The notes under the pieces were generated by a model. The model worked only from the letters and a program-made list of their open reading frames with translations. It had not been told where the DNA came from and searched no databases. From assembly GCA_963643985.1 (NCBI GenBank), contig CAVINP010000002.1:1-58242 (forward strand): a stretch of 58,242 bases of DNA, given 5' to 3'. Below are positions 7,401-15,695 of the stretch, in pieces. The DNA is from SFTH01 sp963643985 (GTDB taxonomy: Bacteria; Bacillota; Clostridia; Christensenellales; Aristaeellaceae). Numbering within the stretch: position 1 is the stretch's first letter; each line of letters opens with the position of its first letter. A program made the translations under genes and the position numbers.

Positions 7401-10024
7401 GTCTTGATGTCGTAAATTTTATTGTTGTAGGTGACGGCACGGATGCGTTCCGTACCGACGGATTCGGCAGTGAGTACATTGCCGTCAATCGAGACATGGC
7501 CATCGCCCTCGGCTTCGAAAGTATAGCTGCCTGCGCTGCCTGAGGAGAGTTTGGCGGAAAGTTCTATGCTCTCGCCTACGCCCAGCGTTTTGCGGGGCAC
7601 GTTGAGGGTGATGGAGGATGGGGCTTTCTTGCAGGTGAGCGTGACCTTGCCGTTTGCGCCGTTGTAGGCCGTGGCGGTGATGGTGACCTTGCCCGCTTTC
7701 CTGAACGTGACCAGCCCCCCGGCGGAAACGGTGGCATACCTGGTGTTGCTCGACTTGAAGCTCACGGGAGCATTTTCGCGGCCGTCAACGTCCCAGACAA
7801 GCTGAACGGTTTCCTTCACGCCGTAGGTGGAGCGGCCGTCATCCGTGCTTAGCGTGACAACTTTGGGCGCGGGCAGTATGTGAATCAGGCACTGCTCGGA
7901 TACACCGTTGTAGGTGGTGACGGTGACGATGTCTTCGCCCTTGGATATGGCCGTGATTTTGCCCTTGGCATCCACACTGACGTTTCCGTTTTCAGAGGTG
8001 TAGGTCACTGCGCCCGCGCTGCCCTCTTTGAGGTTGTAGCCGAGCGTATACGTCTCGCCCTCGCCGAGCGTAATTTCATAGGTGCTCAACTCTATTGAAT
8101 CGGGCGCTTCCAGCACGGTGACGGTCTCGATGTCGTGCTTTTTTTTGTCGTAGGTGTCGGCACGGATGCGCTCCGTGCCGACGGATTCGGCAGTGAGTAC
8201 ATTGCCGTTAATCGAAACATGGCCGTCGCCCTCGGCTTTGAAAGTATAGCTGCCCGCGCTGCCCGAGGAGAGCTTGGCGGAAAGCTCTATGCTCTCGCCT
8301 ACGCCCAGCGTCCTGCGGGGCAGGTTGAGCGTGATGGAAGACGGGGCTTTTTTGCAGGTGAAGGTGATTTTGTCGTTTGCGCCGTTGCAGGCTGTGGCGG
8401 TGACGGTGACCTTGCCCGCCTTCTTGAACGTGACCAGGCCCGTAGCGGAAACGGTGGCATACCTGGTGTTGCTCGACTTGAAGCTTACGGGAGCATTTTC
8501 GCGGCCGTCAACGTCCCAGATGAGCTGCGTCTTTTCGCCGACACCAAAGGTTGTACGATCGTCCTTGGAGACAAGCGTGACAAGCTGAGGTGCCTCGACG
8601 ATGTGCACCGTGCACTCGGCAAGCATGCCGTTGTAGGTGGTGGCGGTGACAATGTCCTCACCCACAGACACTGCGGTAATTTTGCCGTTTGCGTCCACGC
8701 TGATGTTTCCGTTGGCACAGGTGTACGTTACTTCGCCCGCACTGCCCGGGCTGAGTGTGGAAGAGAGTGCATAGCTCTCGCCCACGCCCAGGGTGATCTC
8801 GGAGACATTCAGCTCCACATAGATCGGCGCTTCCTTTACGCTGACCTTGACGGAAGATGGCTTGTCGTTGTGGGATTTCGCCGTGATGGTTGCTGTACCT
8901 TCGCCCACGGCGACAACCTTGCCGTCTTCTATTGTGGCGACGGACGGATTGCTGCTCGTGAAGGTATAGCTTGTGCAGCTGTTCCTGCTGGCTGTGACGG
9001 ACAGCTGTGCCGTCTCCTTTATGCCAAGTGTGGTGCGGCTGATACTCAAACTGATGCTCGACGGCGCGGAGAGCACTTTGACGGCCACGGTGGCCTTGAG
9101 CGTTGTGCCGAGCTTTATGGTGATGACGGCACTGCCCTTGGCAACGGCCTTGACCTTGCCGTTAGCGTCCACCTTGGCCACCTTGGCTTTGGAGGAGGTG
9201 TAGCTGACCTCTTCCGTGCTTGTTGCGCCTTCCGGCAGCAGCTGCCAGTCGGCCACGGAGATGGTCTGGCCGACACCCAGCGTGACAGAGTTCTCTGCAG
9301 GTACGATTTCGGTGGGAGCAATCGCATCCACGGTGAGATCTGCGGGATATGCTTCATTGCTGTTGCTTGAAGCGGGGACGCTGCTGCGGTCCCAGGAGTG
9401 GTCCGCAGCAATGTCTTCATCGAAGAGCGCGAAATGTTTCTTGTCTGTATCGTCCCTGTCGTCTTCGTAGGCATCAATGTGCACCCATGTGCCGTCAAGC
9501 TGAGCGATGTTCCATGCGATGCTGCTGTCGGCATCGCTGTACACGATCTCATTTTCGATGCCGTATGCATCCAGCAGCATTTGCATCGCACGCGCATAGC
9601 CCAAGGCGCTGCCGCTGCCGTTCAGAAGGACATCCTCAGCCGTATCGCCGACGGAGGCGGGGGTGGCATAATCGATCAGCGTTTCGTAGAGCCAAAGTGC
9701 GGCAGTGTAATCGTCGGCAGGGGAGGTTGCTTTGAGCGCAGCAATCCGGGAATCCACGAAAGCCTCTGCATCCGGTGCTCCCGTAGCCTCTGCCGCGGGC
9801 ACCAATGTGACCTCGGCCTCGGGTTCGGCGGTGGGTTCCTGCGTCGGCTCGGCGGTGGGTTCCTCCGTTGGGGGCTGCGTCTCCTCAGCCGTCGGCTGCG
9901 GCGTGATGACCTCCTCGGCGATTATTTCTTCTATGGCTTCCTCGGAATACACGCCCATGGAGCTTAGCAGCATGGCCATGCAGAGAAGAGCCGAAAGCAT
10001 GCGCAACAGATTGTTCTTTTTCAT
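4418..10024 (-). CDS. Giant secreted Big2 Ig-repeat protein with pseudo-transglutaminase and NlpC/P60-like domains
   Basis: An exported 1868-residue protein. A signal peptide covers about residues 1-28, followed by a Thr/Pro/Glu-rich linker. A transglutaminase-like domain (about 90-200) keeps the GYA, AWN and IDAYEDD motifs. However, the catalytic Cys position is Ala140 and the catalytic His position is Ile169; only Asp184 remains. Seventeen bacterial Ig-like (Big2) repeats of about 80 residues follow, each starting near an AP dipeptide with LGVGE and GxATVT-type motifs. The C-terminal domain resembles NlpC/P60 peptidases, with Cys1759 in NDCSSFV and His1808 in KKGHVIMF. No LPXTG, SLH or membrane anchor is visible. 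The ATG at 10024 has GGAGGTCTT upstream. It is monocistronic, with its own promoter and terminator. A cell-wall peptidase or adhesin role is inferred, not shown. Confidence 0.9.
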   Translation of the reverse strand: MKKNNLLRMLSALLCMAMLLSSMGVYSEEAIEEIIAEEVITPQPTAEETQPPTEEPTAEPTQEPTAEPEAEVTLVPAAEATGAPDAEAFVDSRIAALKATSPADDYTAALWLYETLIDYATPASVGDTAEDVLLNGSGSALGYARAMQMLLDAYGIENEIVYSDADSSIAWNIAQLDGTWVHIDAYEDDRDDTDKKHFALFDEDIAADHSWDRSSVPASSNSNEAYPADLTVDAIAPTEIVPAENSVTLGVGQTISVADWQLLPEGATSTEEVSYTSSKAKVAKVDANGKVKAVAKGSAVITIKLGTTLKATVAVKVLSAPSSISLSISRTTLGIKETAQLSVTASRNSCTSYTFTSSNPSVATIEDGKVVAVGEGTATITAKSHNDKPSSVKVSVKEAPIYVELNVSEITLGVGESYALSSTLSPGSAGEVTYTCANGNISVDANGKITAVSVGEDIVTATTYNGMLAECTVHIVEAPQLVTLVSKDDRTTFGVGEKTQLIWDVDGRENAPVSFKSSNTRYATVSATGLVTFKKAGKVTVTATACNGANDKITFTCKKAPSSITLNLPRRTLGVGESIELSAKLSSGSAGSYTFKAEGDGHVSINGNVLTAESVGTERIRADTYDKKKHDIETVTVLEAPDSIELSTYEITLGEGETYTLGYNLKEGSAGAVTYTSENGNVSVDAKGKITAISKGEDIVTVTTYNGVSEQCLIHILPAPKVVTLSTDDGRSTYGVKETVQLVWDVDGRENAPVSFKSSNTRYATVSAGGLVTFRKAGKVTITATAYNGANGKVTLTCKKAPSSITLNVPRKTLGVGESIELSAKLSSGSAGSYTFEAEGDGHVSIDGNVLTAESVGTERIRAVTYNNKIYDIKTVTVLEAPDSIELNRHEVSIGVGDSYTLTTTLNEGSAGAFEFAAENSHVRVDAGGRVTAVSEGDCYVTVTTYNGVSDECLVHVTAAPGSITLGTPNDRTSFGVNEKAQLSWATDNGCDGTMKFSSSKSSVVSVSSGGVITAKKTGTATITVKTYNDRTDYVKITVVKAPSSLTLSAERTLLGAGETLQLLAKITSGSAGAVSFTSDNPDVLSVSESGEVTALSAGHATVTAKAYNGRKDSLDFEVRNAPTEIIASPDPLVLRVEDTLSLSAAPAEGSAGKLSFQSLDETIATVDAKGNVSGVSAGKTQIVVSTYVEGVESIVDVEVKPIPTYVQLPWTEVSIGVGDTLQLEPEIDPEVDITTTSFSYTSANTRYATVSAGGVITAKAVGTTTVTVRTHNGISCKLKVIVKKAPSSVRFDPDEITLGVGETIVPATVLTAGTASTLKFESEDPDIVSVGENGTITGVKKGTATVTVTTHNGKSDTCSVTVKAAPAAIALSGTQLLGVGMTAQLSYTLSPSSSSSCIKYEVISGEDVISVDETGLVTALTEGDATVRVSTYLSKVYADLNIAVKPAPTAIIFDAEEYTIDISQTDFQLFPTLEPQDSVTGFTYKMAKSGFFTIDEDGVITPIMRGYTTVTVTTHNGLSASVVVRILDPDFPESVEFAEDMSGISIKPGETYTPTLKVYPEGAKPRMIWSSSNESIATVDPDTGKVTGVAAGKATITGVSQANPAIKLSYNIVVLSDKRCVTEPTMRVTSAGKISSAFTQIKNVRASAYAELSALYANGEISSSEMSTRKDIITRAFDMLLFAWTPDDTEYYWKADNSISGLKDFKNGTYYIGLPYTQTNRTHNRSSILNTGYFDDKGNYYLMNTDEFTQRKYPGNDCSSFVSMSIWGRGNSHCYDATSTIYSASYYKTFTDITKLKPGDILVKKGHVIMFLYFTNSSKTQMFIIEQGGSGQEPNDYSNTVSCSIKDVDKYIPGTGVYIMRKKSGLT

Positions 10025-10067
10025 AAGACCTCCATGCGATGTCTGCAAGTCAGAATATACCGCATAA

Positions 10068-10096
10068 ATTATATCATATACGAAATAATTTTGCAA
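10068..10096 (-). promoter_or_regulatory. Promoter of the Ig-repeat protein gene
   Basis: Minus strand: TTGCAA (plus 10091-10096), 17-nt spacer, TATAAT (plus 10068-10073), about 40 nt before the ATG at 10024. On the plus strand a TATAAT at 10222-10227 could serve the araD-like gene, but it has no convincing -35. Confidence 0.6.
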
Positions 10097-10264
10097 TCCT
10101 TTTGCAAGCATTTCAGCCTGCATCGGGGAAGCATCTCCACCACATTAGACGATCTGAGTGCCCAAAAAGCAGCAGAAATTGAAAATTTAATAAAAAGGGT
10201 GGATTTTGGATGCGAAAGATGTATAATTAAAAAGGAAGATGTATTTGCAAGGAGGCGACCCTGA

Positions 10265-10960
10265 ATGCTGGAAAAACTCAAGCAGGAAGTCTATGAAGCC
10301 AATATGGAGCTGCCGCGCCGCGGCCTGATCACCTACACCTGGGGCAACGTGAGCGGACGCGACAAGGAGACGGGTTATTTCGTAATCAAGCCCAGCGGCG
10401 TTGAATATGACGAGCTCAAGCCCGAAGATATGGTCGTGGTCGACCTTGACGGCAAGGTGATCGAGGGTCACTACCGTCCGTCCTCGGACACGCCCACGCA
10501 CATCGAGCTGTACAAAAAGTATCCCGAGATCGGCGGCATCGTGCACACGCATTCGCCCGAGGCCACGTCCTGGGCGCAGGCCGGGCGATCCATACCGCTC
10601 TACGGCACGACACATGCGGACTATTTCTACGGTCCGATTCCCTGCACGCGCAGCCTGACGAAGGAAGAGATCGAGGGAGAGTACGAGCGCAACACGGGTC
10701 TGGTCATCATCGAGACCTTTGAAGAGGGCAACATCAATCCCGTGTACACGCCCGGTGTGCTCTGCTGCAACCACGGCCCCTTCACCTGGGGCAAGGATGC
10801 CGCCCAGGCCGTCTACCATGCGGTGGTGCTTGAAGAGGTCGCCCGCATGGCCACCCGCACCGAGATGATCAATCCGCGCGTTACACCCGCACCCGACACC
10901 ATCCGCGACAAGCATTTCTTCCGCAAGCACGGTGCCAATGCCTACTACGGACAGAAATAA
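10265..10960 (+). CDS. araD: L-ribulose-5-phosphate 4-epimerase (AraD/UlaF/SgbE type)
   Basis: Class II aldolase-fold epimerase that interconverts L-ribulose 5-phosphate and D-xylulose 5-phosphate, feeding pentoses into the pentose phosphate pathway. The 231 residues carry TWGNVSGRD (phosphate binding), KPSGVEYDEL and SSDTPTH. The metal ligands are the histidines of HTHSPEATSWAQ and the later CNHGPFTWG. The length is normal. AAGGAGG precedes the ATG. It is followed 59 bp later by deoC, so the pair looks like a pentose-phosphate salvage unit; no araA or araB is nearby. A related fuculose or ascorbate-pathway substrate cannot be excluded. Confidence 0.88.
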   Translation: MLEKLKQEVYEANMELPRRGLITYTWGNVSGRDKETGYFVIKPSGVEYDELKPEDMVVVDLDGKVIEGHYRPSSDTPTHIELYKKYPEIGGIVHTHSPEATSWAQAGRSIPLYGTTHADYFYGPIPCTRSLTKEEIEGEYERNTGLVIIETFEEGNINPVYTPGVLCCNHGPFTWGKDAAQAVYHAVVLEEVARMATRTEMINPRVTPAPDTIRDKHFFRKHGANAYYGQK

Positions 10961-11019
10961 GGATAGCGGTAACTCATCCCCGGAAAATCGTAACGAACCC
11001 GAAACAGGAGGCAAATAAC

Positions 11020-11670
11020 ATGAACAGTGCCGAACTGGCAAAATATATTGATCATACGCTGCTCAAGCCCGACGCATCCGCAGCTCAGATCAAAAAGGTC
11101 TGTGATGAGGCCAAGGCCTATCACTTTGCGTCCGTCTGCGTCAACCCCGGCCGCATCGCCCTGGTTGCCCGCGAGCTTGAGGGCACGGACGTTGCGCCCT
11201 GCTGCGTGGTCGGCTTCCCTCTGGGCGCCATTCCTGCTGAGAGCAAGGCGGCCGAGACAGCAGTGGCCGTCCGCAACGGCGCAAAGGAAATCGACATGGT
11301 GATCAACGTCGGTGCCGCCAAGGACGGCGACTGGGATCTGGTCGAGAAGGATATTGCCGCAGTCAAGCAGGCCTGCGGTTCCGTTCTGCTCAAAGTCATC
11401 ATCGAAGCCTGCCTGCTCACCGATGAGGAAAAGGTACAGGCATGCCTGGCCGCAAAGCGAGCCGGTGCAGACTTCGTCAAGACGTCCACCGGCTTTTCCA
11501 AGGGCGGCGCGACCGTCCACGATGTGCAACTGATGCGCCAAACGGTCGGCAACGGCATGGGCGTAAAGGCCGCGGGCGGCATCCATACCCGTGAGGAAGC
11601 GCTGGCCATGATCGAAGCGGGCGCAAGCCGCATCGGTGCCAGCAGCGGCATCGCCATCGTGAGCGAATAA
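11020..11670 (+). CDS. deoC: Deoxyribose-phosphate aldolase
   Basis: Cleaves 2-deoxyribose 5-phosphate to acetaldehyde and glyceraldehyde 3-phosphate by a Schiff-base mechanism in deoxynucleoside catabolism. The 216-residue TIM barrel opens with YIDHTLLKPDA. It shows GFPLGA, EIDMVINVGA, the KVIIEAC strand and the Schiff-base lysine in FVKTSTGF, then VKAAGGIHT. The length is typical of short bacterial DeoC. AGGAGGCAAATAAC precedes the ATG. It probably shares a transcript with the epimerase just upstream and ends at the shared terminator. Confidence 0.95.
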   Translation: MNSAELAKYIDHTLLKPDASAAQIKKVCDEAKAYHFASVCVNPGRIALVARELEGTDVAPCCVVGFPLGAIPAESKAAETAVAVRNGAKEIDMVINVGAAKDGDWDLVEKDIAAVKQACGSVLLKVIIEACLLTDEEKVQACLAAKRAGADFVKTSTGFSKGGATVHDVQLMRQTVGNGMGVKAAGGIHTREEALAMIEAGASRIGASSGIAIVSE

Positions 11671-11671
11671 G

Positions 11672-11720
11672 AGAAAGATGCGCCAACCGATTCACTTTGA
11701 TTCGGTCGGCGCATCTTTCA
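11672..11720. terminator. Bidirectional terminator between deoC and aroQ
   Basis: A long imperfect stem of about 20 bp (GAAAGATGCGCC...GGCGCATCTTTC) has one or two mismatches. A T-run follows on the plus strand (CATTTTTT). It serves the converging deoC and aroQ transcripts and overlaps the aroQ stop codon at 11718-11720. Confidence 0.8.
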
Positions 11721-12152
11721 TTTTTTCAGGTAGTCTTTCAGAAACATTATCGCCTTTTCATAGCCTTCAAAGCCGTATCCCGCATAGGTCTTCACACAAG
11801 CCATGCCCGCATAGGAGATCTGACGGAAACTCTCGCGCTCGGACACCTTGGACAGGTGCACCTCCACGGCTGGGATGCGCACGGCCTTGAGTGCGTCCAG
11901 TATCGCAACACTCGTGTGCGTGTAGGCGGCGGGGTTGATCACGATGCCATCCACGTTGCCGTAGGCCTGCTGAATGCGGTCCACGATCGCGCCCTCATGG
12001 TTGGACTGGTACAGCTCCACCTCTATATTCTCGCGCTCGCAGACATCCATGATGTAGCGCTGCAGTGCGGCAAAGTCACGCGTGCCGTAGATGTCCGGCT
12101 CGCGAAGCCCCAGCATATTCAGATTCGGCCCGTTAATCACCAGCAATTTCAT
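11718..12152 (-). CDS. aroQ: 3-dehydroquinate dehydratase, type II
   Basis: Third step of the shikimate pathway: dehydration of 3-dehydroquinate. The 144-residue protein has the type II signature: INGPNLNMLGLREPDIYG with its catalytic Tyr, then YQSNHEGAIVDRI, INPAAYTHTSVAI and the EVHLSKVSERESFR segment. Size and motifs fit the dodecameric AroQ family, not the Schiff-base AroD type. The ATG at 12152 has GGAGG 6 nt upstream and lies 20 bp inside the end of aroEK, implying coupled translation. It is the last gene of the aromatic operon. Confidence 0.96.
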   Translation of the reverse strand: MKLLVINGPNLNMLGLREPDIYGTRDFAALQRYIMDVCERENIEVELYQSNHEGAIVDRIQQAYGNVDGIVINPAAYTHTSVAILDALKAVRIPAVEVHLSKVSERESFRQISYAGMACVKTYAGYGFEGYEKAIMFLKDYLKK

Positions 12153-13368
12153 TGTATACCTCCGTAATCTTCCCGGTCACATCCGCGGCGGGACCATTAT
12201 TTTCGATTTCGGCATCCGCAAACGCCCGATAGAGCGGATCGCGGCGCGCAAACATCTCTTCAAGCGAGGTGCGCTGCGAGAGCGGTCGCCCGGCCACGGG
12301 GAGCAGTTTCAGATCCCGACGGATGTAGAACACCTTGCCGTTCTGGCGCAGTATATCGCGGTTGCGGGGCTGCGTAACGCAGCCGCCGCCCGTGGCGATG
12401 ACCAGCCCGGACCTCATGCAGACCTGCGAGAGCACCTGCGTCTCCAGCGCGCGAAACTCTGCTTCACTGTGACTTGCGAAGTAGTCGGGAATGCTCATGC
12501 CGCAGGACTGCACAATGAGATCGTCCGCATCGATTGCTTCGCGGCCCGTCATGTGTGCGATTTCCCGTGCAAGCGTGGTCTTGCCGCAGCCGGGCATGCC
12601 GATCAGCACGATGTTCTGTGTGCCTCGCAGTACGGAGGCGTAGGCCTTGCACGCAAGATCATCGGAGACATTTCTCCCAAGAAAGCACTCTGCCGCCGCC
12701 CTGGCCTGCTCCACCAGCATGGTAAGGCCGCCGAGGCAGGGAATACCCAGTGCCTGCGCATCCATCAGCAGCCGTGTGCGCGCAGGGTTATAGACGATGT
12801 CGAGAACGGCGCCCAATCTGGGCAGCTTTTTCAGATCCACCATGGACACGCCGCAGTGGGGATACATGCCCACAGGCGTGGCGTTGACCAGTATGTCCGC
12901 ATCCGCATGGCGTTCGATGTTTTCATAGTTGTTCTCGCCCCTGCGGGATATGACAATGACTTCGCGTGCGCCCAATTTGGTCAGCACATAGCGCAGGGTC
13001 AGCATGGCACCGCCGCTGCCCAGTATCAGTGCTTTTTTGCCGTGCGGATCCACCTGCAGCCGTCTCAGCATGGCCGTAAAGCCCGCTGCATCGGTGTTGT
13101 CGCCCAGCAACGTGCCGTCTTTACGGCGCACGATGGTGTTGACGCTGCCGATCTCCCGCGCGGCTTCCGTCAGCTCGGCGCAGTAGGGAATGACTTCGCG
13201 CTTGTAGGGAATGGTCACGTTCAGCGCATCGAAGCGGTTGCTTCTCATGAAGCGATCCAGATCCTCCCGCGCGACTTCGAACAGATCATAGCTGTAGTCG
13301 CCGAAAAAGGCGTGAATCTGCGGCGAATAGCTGTGGCCGAGCTTTTCACCCAGCAATCCTGTACGCAT
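12133..13368 (-). CDS. aroE-aroK: Bifunctional shikimate dehydrogenase / shikimate kinase fusion
   Basis: One 411-residue chain carries two consecutive steps. The N-terminal part (about 1-240) is shikimate dehydrogenase. It has KLGHSYSP for substrate binding, NVTIPYK with the catalytic Lys, GDNTDAAGF, the NADP-binding GSGGA, and NATPVGMYP. The C-terminal part (about 250-405) is shikimate kinase, with Walker A GMPGCGKTTL, DADDL for Mg/shikimate binding, ATGGGCV and the lid motif GRPLSQRT. Both halves look intact, and the frame is continuous across the junction. It starts one base after the pheA stop and overlaps aroQ. The fusion would channel 3-dehydroshikimate to shikimate 3-phosphate; that is inference. 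Confidence 0.95.
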   Translation of the reverse strand: MRTGLLGEKLGHSYSPQIHAFFGDYSYDLFEVAREDLDRFMRSNRFDALNVTIPYKREVIPYCAELTEAAREIGSVNTIVRRKDGTLLGDNTDAAGFTAMLRRLQVDPHGKKALILGSGGAMLTLRYVLTKLGAREVIVISRRGENNYENIERHADADILVNATPVGMYPHCGVSMVDLKKLPRLGAVLDIVYNPARTRLLMDAQALGIPCLGGLTMLVEQARAAAECFLGRNVSDDLACKAYASVLRGTQNIVLIGMPGCGKTTLAREIAHMTGREAIDADDLIVQSCGMSIPDYFASHSEAEFRALETQVLSQVCMRSGLVIATGGGCVTQPRNRDILRQNGKVFYIRRDLKLLPVAGRPLSQRTSLEEMFARRDPLYRAFADAEIENNGPAADVTGKITEVYNEIAGD

Positions 13369-13369
13369 A

Positions 13370-14512
13370 TCAGATAACCTCCAGATAGCTGCCCAGATAG
13401 CGGAAATGCTCGCTCATGTCGTTCAGATCGTCGATCATGCGCGAGAAGGACTCGCTGTAGACGCTGCAATCCAGATCAAAGTAGAACATGAAGTCAAAAT
13501 CGCGCTCCGGCAGCGGGCGGCTTTCGAGCTTGGTCAGGTTGACACCCAGCGCCTGTATGCGCATCAGCGCTTCACAGAGCGAACCGGGACGGTGCGGCAG
13601 CGTCATCATGACGCTTGTGCGGTTTGCACCGGGATAGATCTCGATGTTTTTGGATATGCAGATAAAGCGCGTGTAATTGTTGCCGTGGTCCTGAATGTCG
13701 CCTTCCAGCACGTTCAGGCCGTAGATCTCCGCACAGGCACGGGAGGCGATGGCTGCCACGTCGCGGCGGCCGGACTGCGCCACCATCTGTGCGGCCATGG
13801 CTGTATTCTCGCAGCGGTGGAGCTTGATGCCCTTCATGTTCTCCAGATAGCCCGCGCACTGCGCCAGCGCCTGCTCGTGGGTGTATATCTCGCGGATTTC
13901 GCCCAAGTTCACACCGGGTGCGGCCAGCAGATTGTGGTCCACCTTCAGGCGCAGGCTGCGGACGATCTTGAAGTTGTGCTGCTGCATCAGGTCATAGATT
14001 TTGTTGACCGATCCTGCGCTGCTGTTTTCCAGCGGCAGCACGCCGTAGTTGCAAAGGCCGCTGTCGATGGCCGAGAACACGCCCTCAAAATGGTCAAAAT
14101 ACATGATGTGCGGCAGCTTGAACAGGCGACCGCAGGCAATCTGCGAATACGCGCCCTCGACACCCTGACAGGCCACGATGGCGGATTCGGGGAAGAGCGA
14201 TGTCGTGTGCTCGATAGCATCGCTGATTTCGCGGTGCAACTGCGTCTCGCCGCGGTTGAGCGCACGCTGGCGGCTGCGGCTCTGCTCGAATATGGTGGTG
14301 TATAGCGCACGCACGGCATCGGTATACTCGGGGCGCACCATGTCCGCCACGTCGCAGAGCTTGTCGCGCTCACGGCTGCCGTCAAATACGGGCAGAGAAT
14401 GCTCGCGCTTGTAGGCGGCGACCTCTTCGCAGGCGATCATGCGCTTTTCAAACAACTGCGTCATCTGCTTGTCAATACCGTCAATTTCCTTGCGGATTTC
14501 CTGAAGATCCAT
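13370..14512 (-). CDS. pheA: Chorismate mutase / prephenate dehydratase (P-protein)
   Basis: Bifunctional enzyme from chorismate to phenylpyruvate, the committed phenylalanine branch. The 380 residues contain an AroQ-class chorismate mutase domain (about 1-88, IRKEIDGIDKQM and the later RERDKLCDVA). A prephenate dehydratase domain follows (about 105-285, with GVEGAYSQIA, NSSAGSVNKIYDL and the catalytic NYTRF). The C-terminal ACT domain has the phenylalanine-binding ESRP motif. End-product inhibition by Phe is therefore expected. GAGGTGATTTTAT precedes the ATG. It sits after a 133-bp gap that holds intergenic repeat copy C. No tyrA is in the window. Confidence 0.96.
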   Translation of the reverse strand: MDLQEIRKEIDGIDKQMTQLFEKRMIACEEVAAYKREHSLPVFDGSRERDKLCDVADMVRPEYTDAVRALYTTIFEQSRSRQRALNRGETQLHREISDAIEHTTSLFPESAIVACQGVEGAYSQIACGRLFKLPHIMYFDHFEGVFSAIDSGLCNYGVLPLENSSAGSVNKIYDLMQQHNFKIVRSLRLKVDHNLLAAPGVNLGEIREIYTHEQALAQCAGYLENMKGIKLHRCENTAMAAQMVAQSGRRDVAAIASRACAEIYGLNVLEGDIQDHGNNYTRFICISKNIEIYPGANRTSVMMTLPHRPGSLCEALMRIQALGVNLTKLESRPLPERDFDFMFYFDLDCSVYSESFSRMIDDLNDMSEHFRYLGSYLEVI

Positions 14513-14569
14513 ATAAAATCACCTCATCGTATTTTGAGTCTTCATGCTTTACCGGGGATGAAACTTTGT

Positions 14570-14629
14570 CAGTGGTCAGTTGGATGGTTTGGGTTGATAT
14601 TCATCTTCAAACTATTTCACCGGTCACTG
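14570..14629 (+). repeat. Intergenic repeat copy C
   Basis: Begins CAGTGGTCAGTTGGATGG and ends TTTCACCGGTCACTG. The two ends form an imperfect terminal inverted repeat (CAGTGGTCAG versus CAGTGACCGG). It lies between aroC and pheA, 16 bp beyond the aroC stop. Its first 18 bases are nearly identical to copy D. Confidence 0.65.
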
Positions 14630-14645
14630 TCTGCCATTTTGCTGA

Positions 14646-15683
14646 TTAGAGCCACGCATCCAGCAGTGCGATGGCGAGTACTGCTTCCATGCAGGGCACG
14701 GCGCGGGGTGCTATACAGGGATCGTGCCGCCCCTTTATCTCTATTTGGGTTGCCCGCATTTCCTCCAGATCCACGCTCTGCTGCGGCAGGGCAATGGACG
14801 GTGTGGGCTTGACGGCGGCGCGGAAGATGATCGGCATGCCTGTGGTGATGCCGCCCAGTATACCGCCCGCATTGTTGGATACGGTGACCACGCGTCCGTT
14901 TTCTATGGCGAAGGGATCGTTGTTTTCGCTGCCGCGAAGCCTTGCAGCTTCAAAGCCCGCGCCGAATTCAATACCCTTCACGGCCGGAACGGCAAAGGCG
15001 AGACGCGCGATACGGTTTTCCATGCCGTCAAACATGGGATCGCCAAGTCCTGCCGGCACACCCGTAGCCGCGCATTCGATCACGCCGCCGACAGAATCGC
15101 CCCGCGCCTTGGCCTGCAGGATACGATTACGCATTTCGTCGTTGAGCACGGGAGAGGCGGGAATGTCGGGGTTTACCGGGTCGAAGCGTTCGCCCGCGAC
15201 ATCGGCAACGCTCAGAAGGTGCGCACCGATCTTCACGCCGCGGCGCGAGAGTATCTGCAGCGCGATGCCACCCGCGATGCACAGCGGCGCGGTGAGACGT
15301 CCCGAGAAATGCCCGCCGCCGGACGCATCCTGAAAGCCGTGATACTTCACCTGTGCAGTGTAATCCGCATGACCCGGGCGCGGTCGGTTTTTGAGCGAGG
15401 CGTAGTCGCCCGGGCGCGTATTGGTGTTTCGGATGATTGCCGTCAGAGGGCTGGCACAGGTCACGCCGTTTGCAACGCCGCAGAGTATCTCCGGTACATC
15501 CGCCTCCCGCCGCGCCGTGGCGGTGGGGTCCTGACCCGGTGCACGGCGGTCGAGAAAGCGCTGCAGCTCTTCCGTATCGATTTTCTCTCCCGGCGGCAGA
15601 CCATCTATGACCACACCGATGGCCGGGGCGTGGGACTGGCCGAAGACGGATATCTTCAGTCGGCTCAAATACATGCTGCTCAT
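14646..15683 (-). CDS. aroC: Chorismate synthase
   Basis: Last common step of the pathway: 5-enolpyruvylshikimate 3-phosphate to chorismate, using reduced FMN. The 345-residue protein shows the family signatures GQSHAPAIGVVIDGLPPG near the N-terminus, RPGHADYTAQVKY, and the catalytic-site segment ASGGGHFSGRLTAP. It also has GGILGGITTGMPI and the C-terminal RHDPCIAPRAVPCMEA. AAAGGAGACAGCAT precedes the ATG. The protein is slightly shorter than the commonest AroC but complete. It lies 12 bp after aroA in the shikimate operon. Confidence 0.97.
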   Translation of the reverse strand: MSSMYLSRLKISVFGQSHAPAIGVVIDGLPPGEKIDTEELQRFLDRRAPGQDPTATARREADVPEILCGVANGVTCASPLTAIIRNTNTRPGDYASLKNRPRPGHADYTAQVKYHGFQDASGGGHFSGRLTAPLCIAGGIALQILSRRGVKIGAHLLSVADVAGERFDPVNPDIPASPVLNDEMRNRILQAKARGDSVGGVIECAATGVPAGLGDPMFDGMENRIARLAFAVPAVKGIEFGAGFEAARLRGSENNDPFAIENGRVVTVSNNAGGILGGITTGMPIIFRAAVKPTPSIALPQQSVDLEEMRATQIEIKGRHDPCIAPRAVPCMEAVLAIALLDAWL

Positions 15684-15695
15684 ATGCTGTCTCCT

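Noticed and set aside
6700..8900. Regularly spaced DNA repeats that could suggest a CRISPR or satellite array
   Set aside because: The repeats are codon-phased, about 240 bp long and encode Ig-like domains in one continuous frame. There are no short identical repeats with unique spacers.
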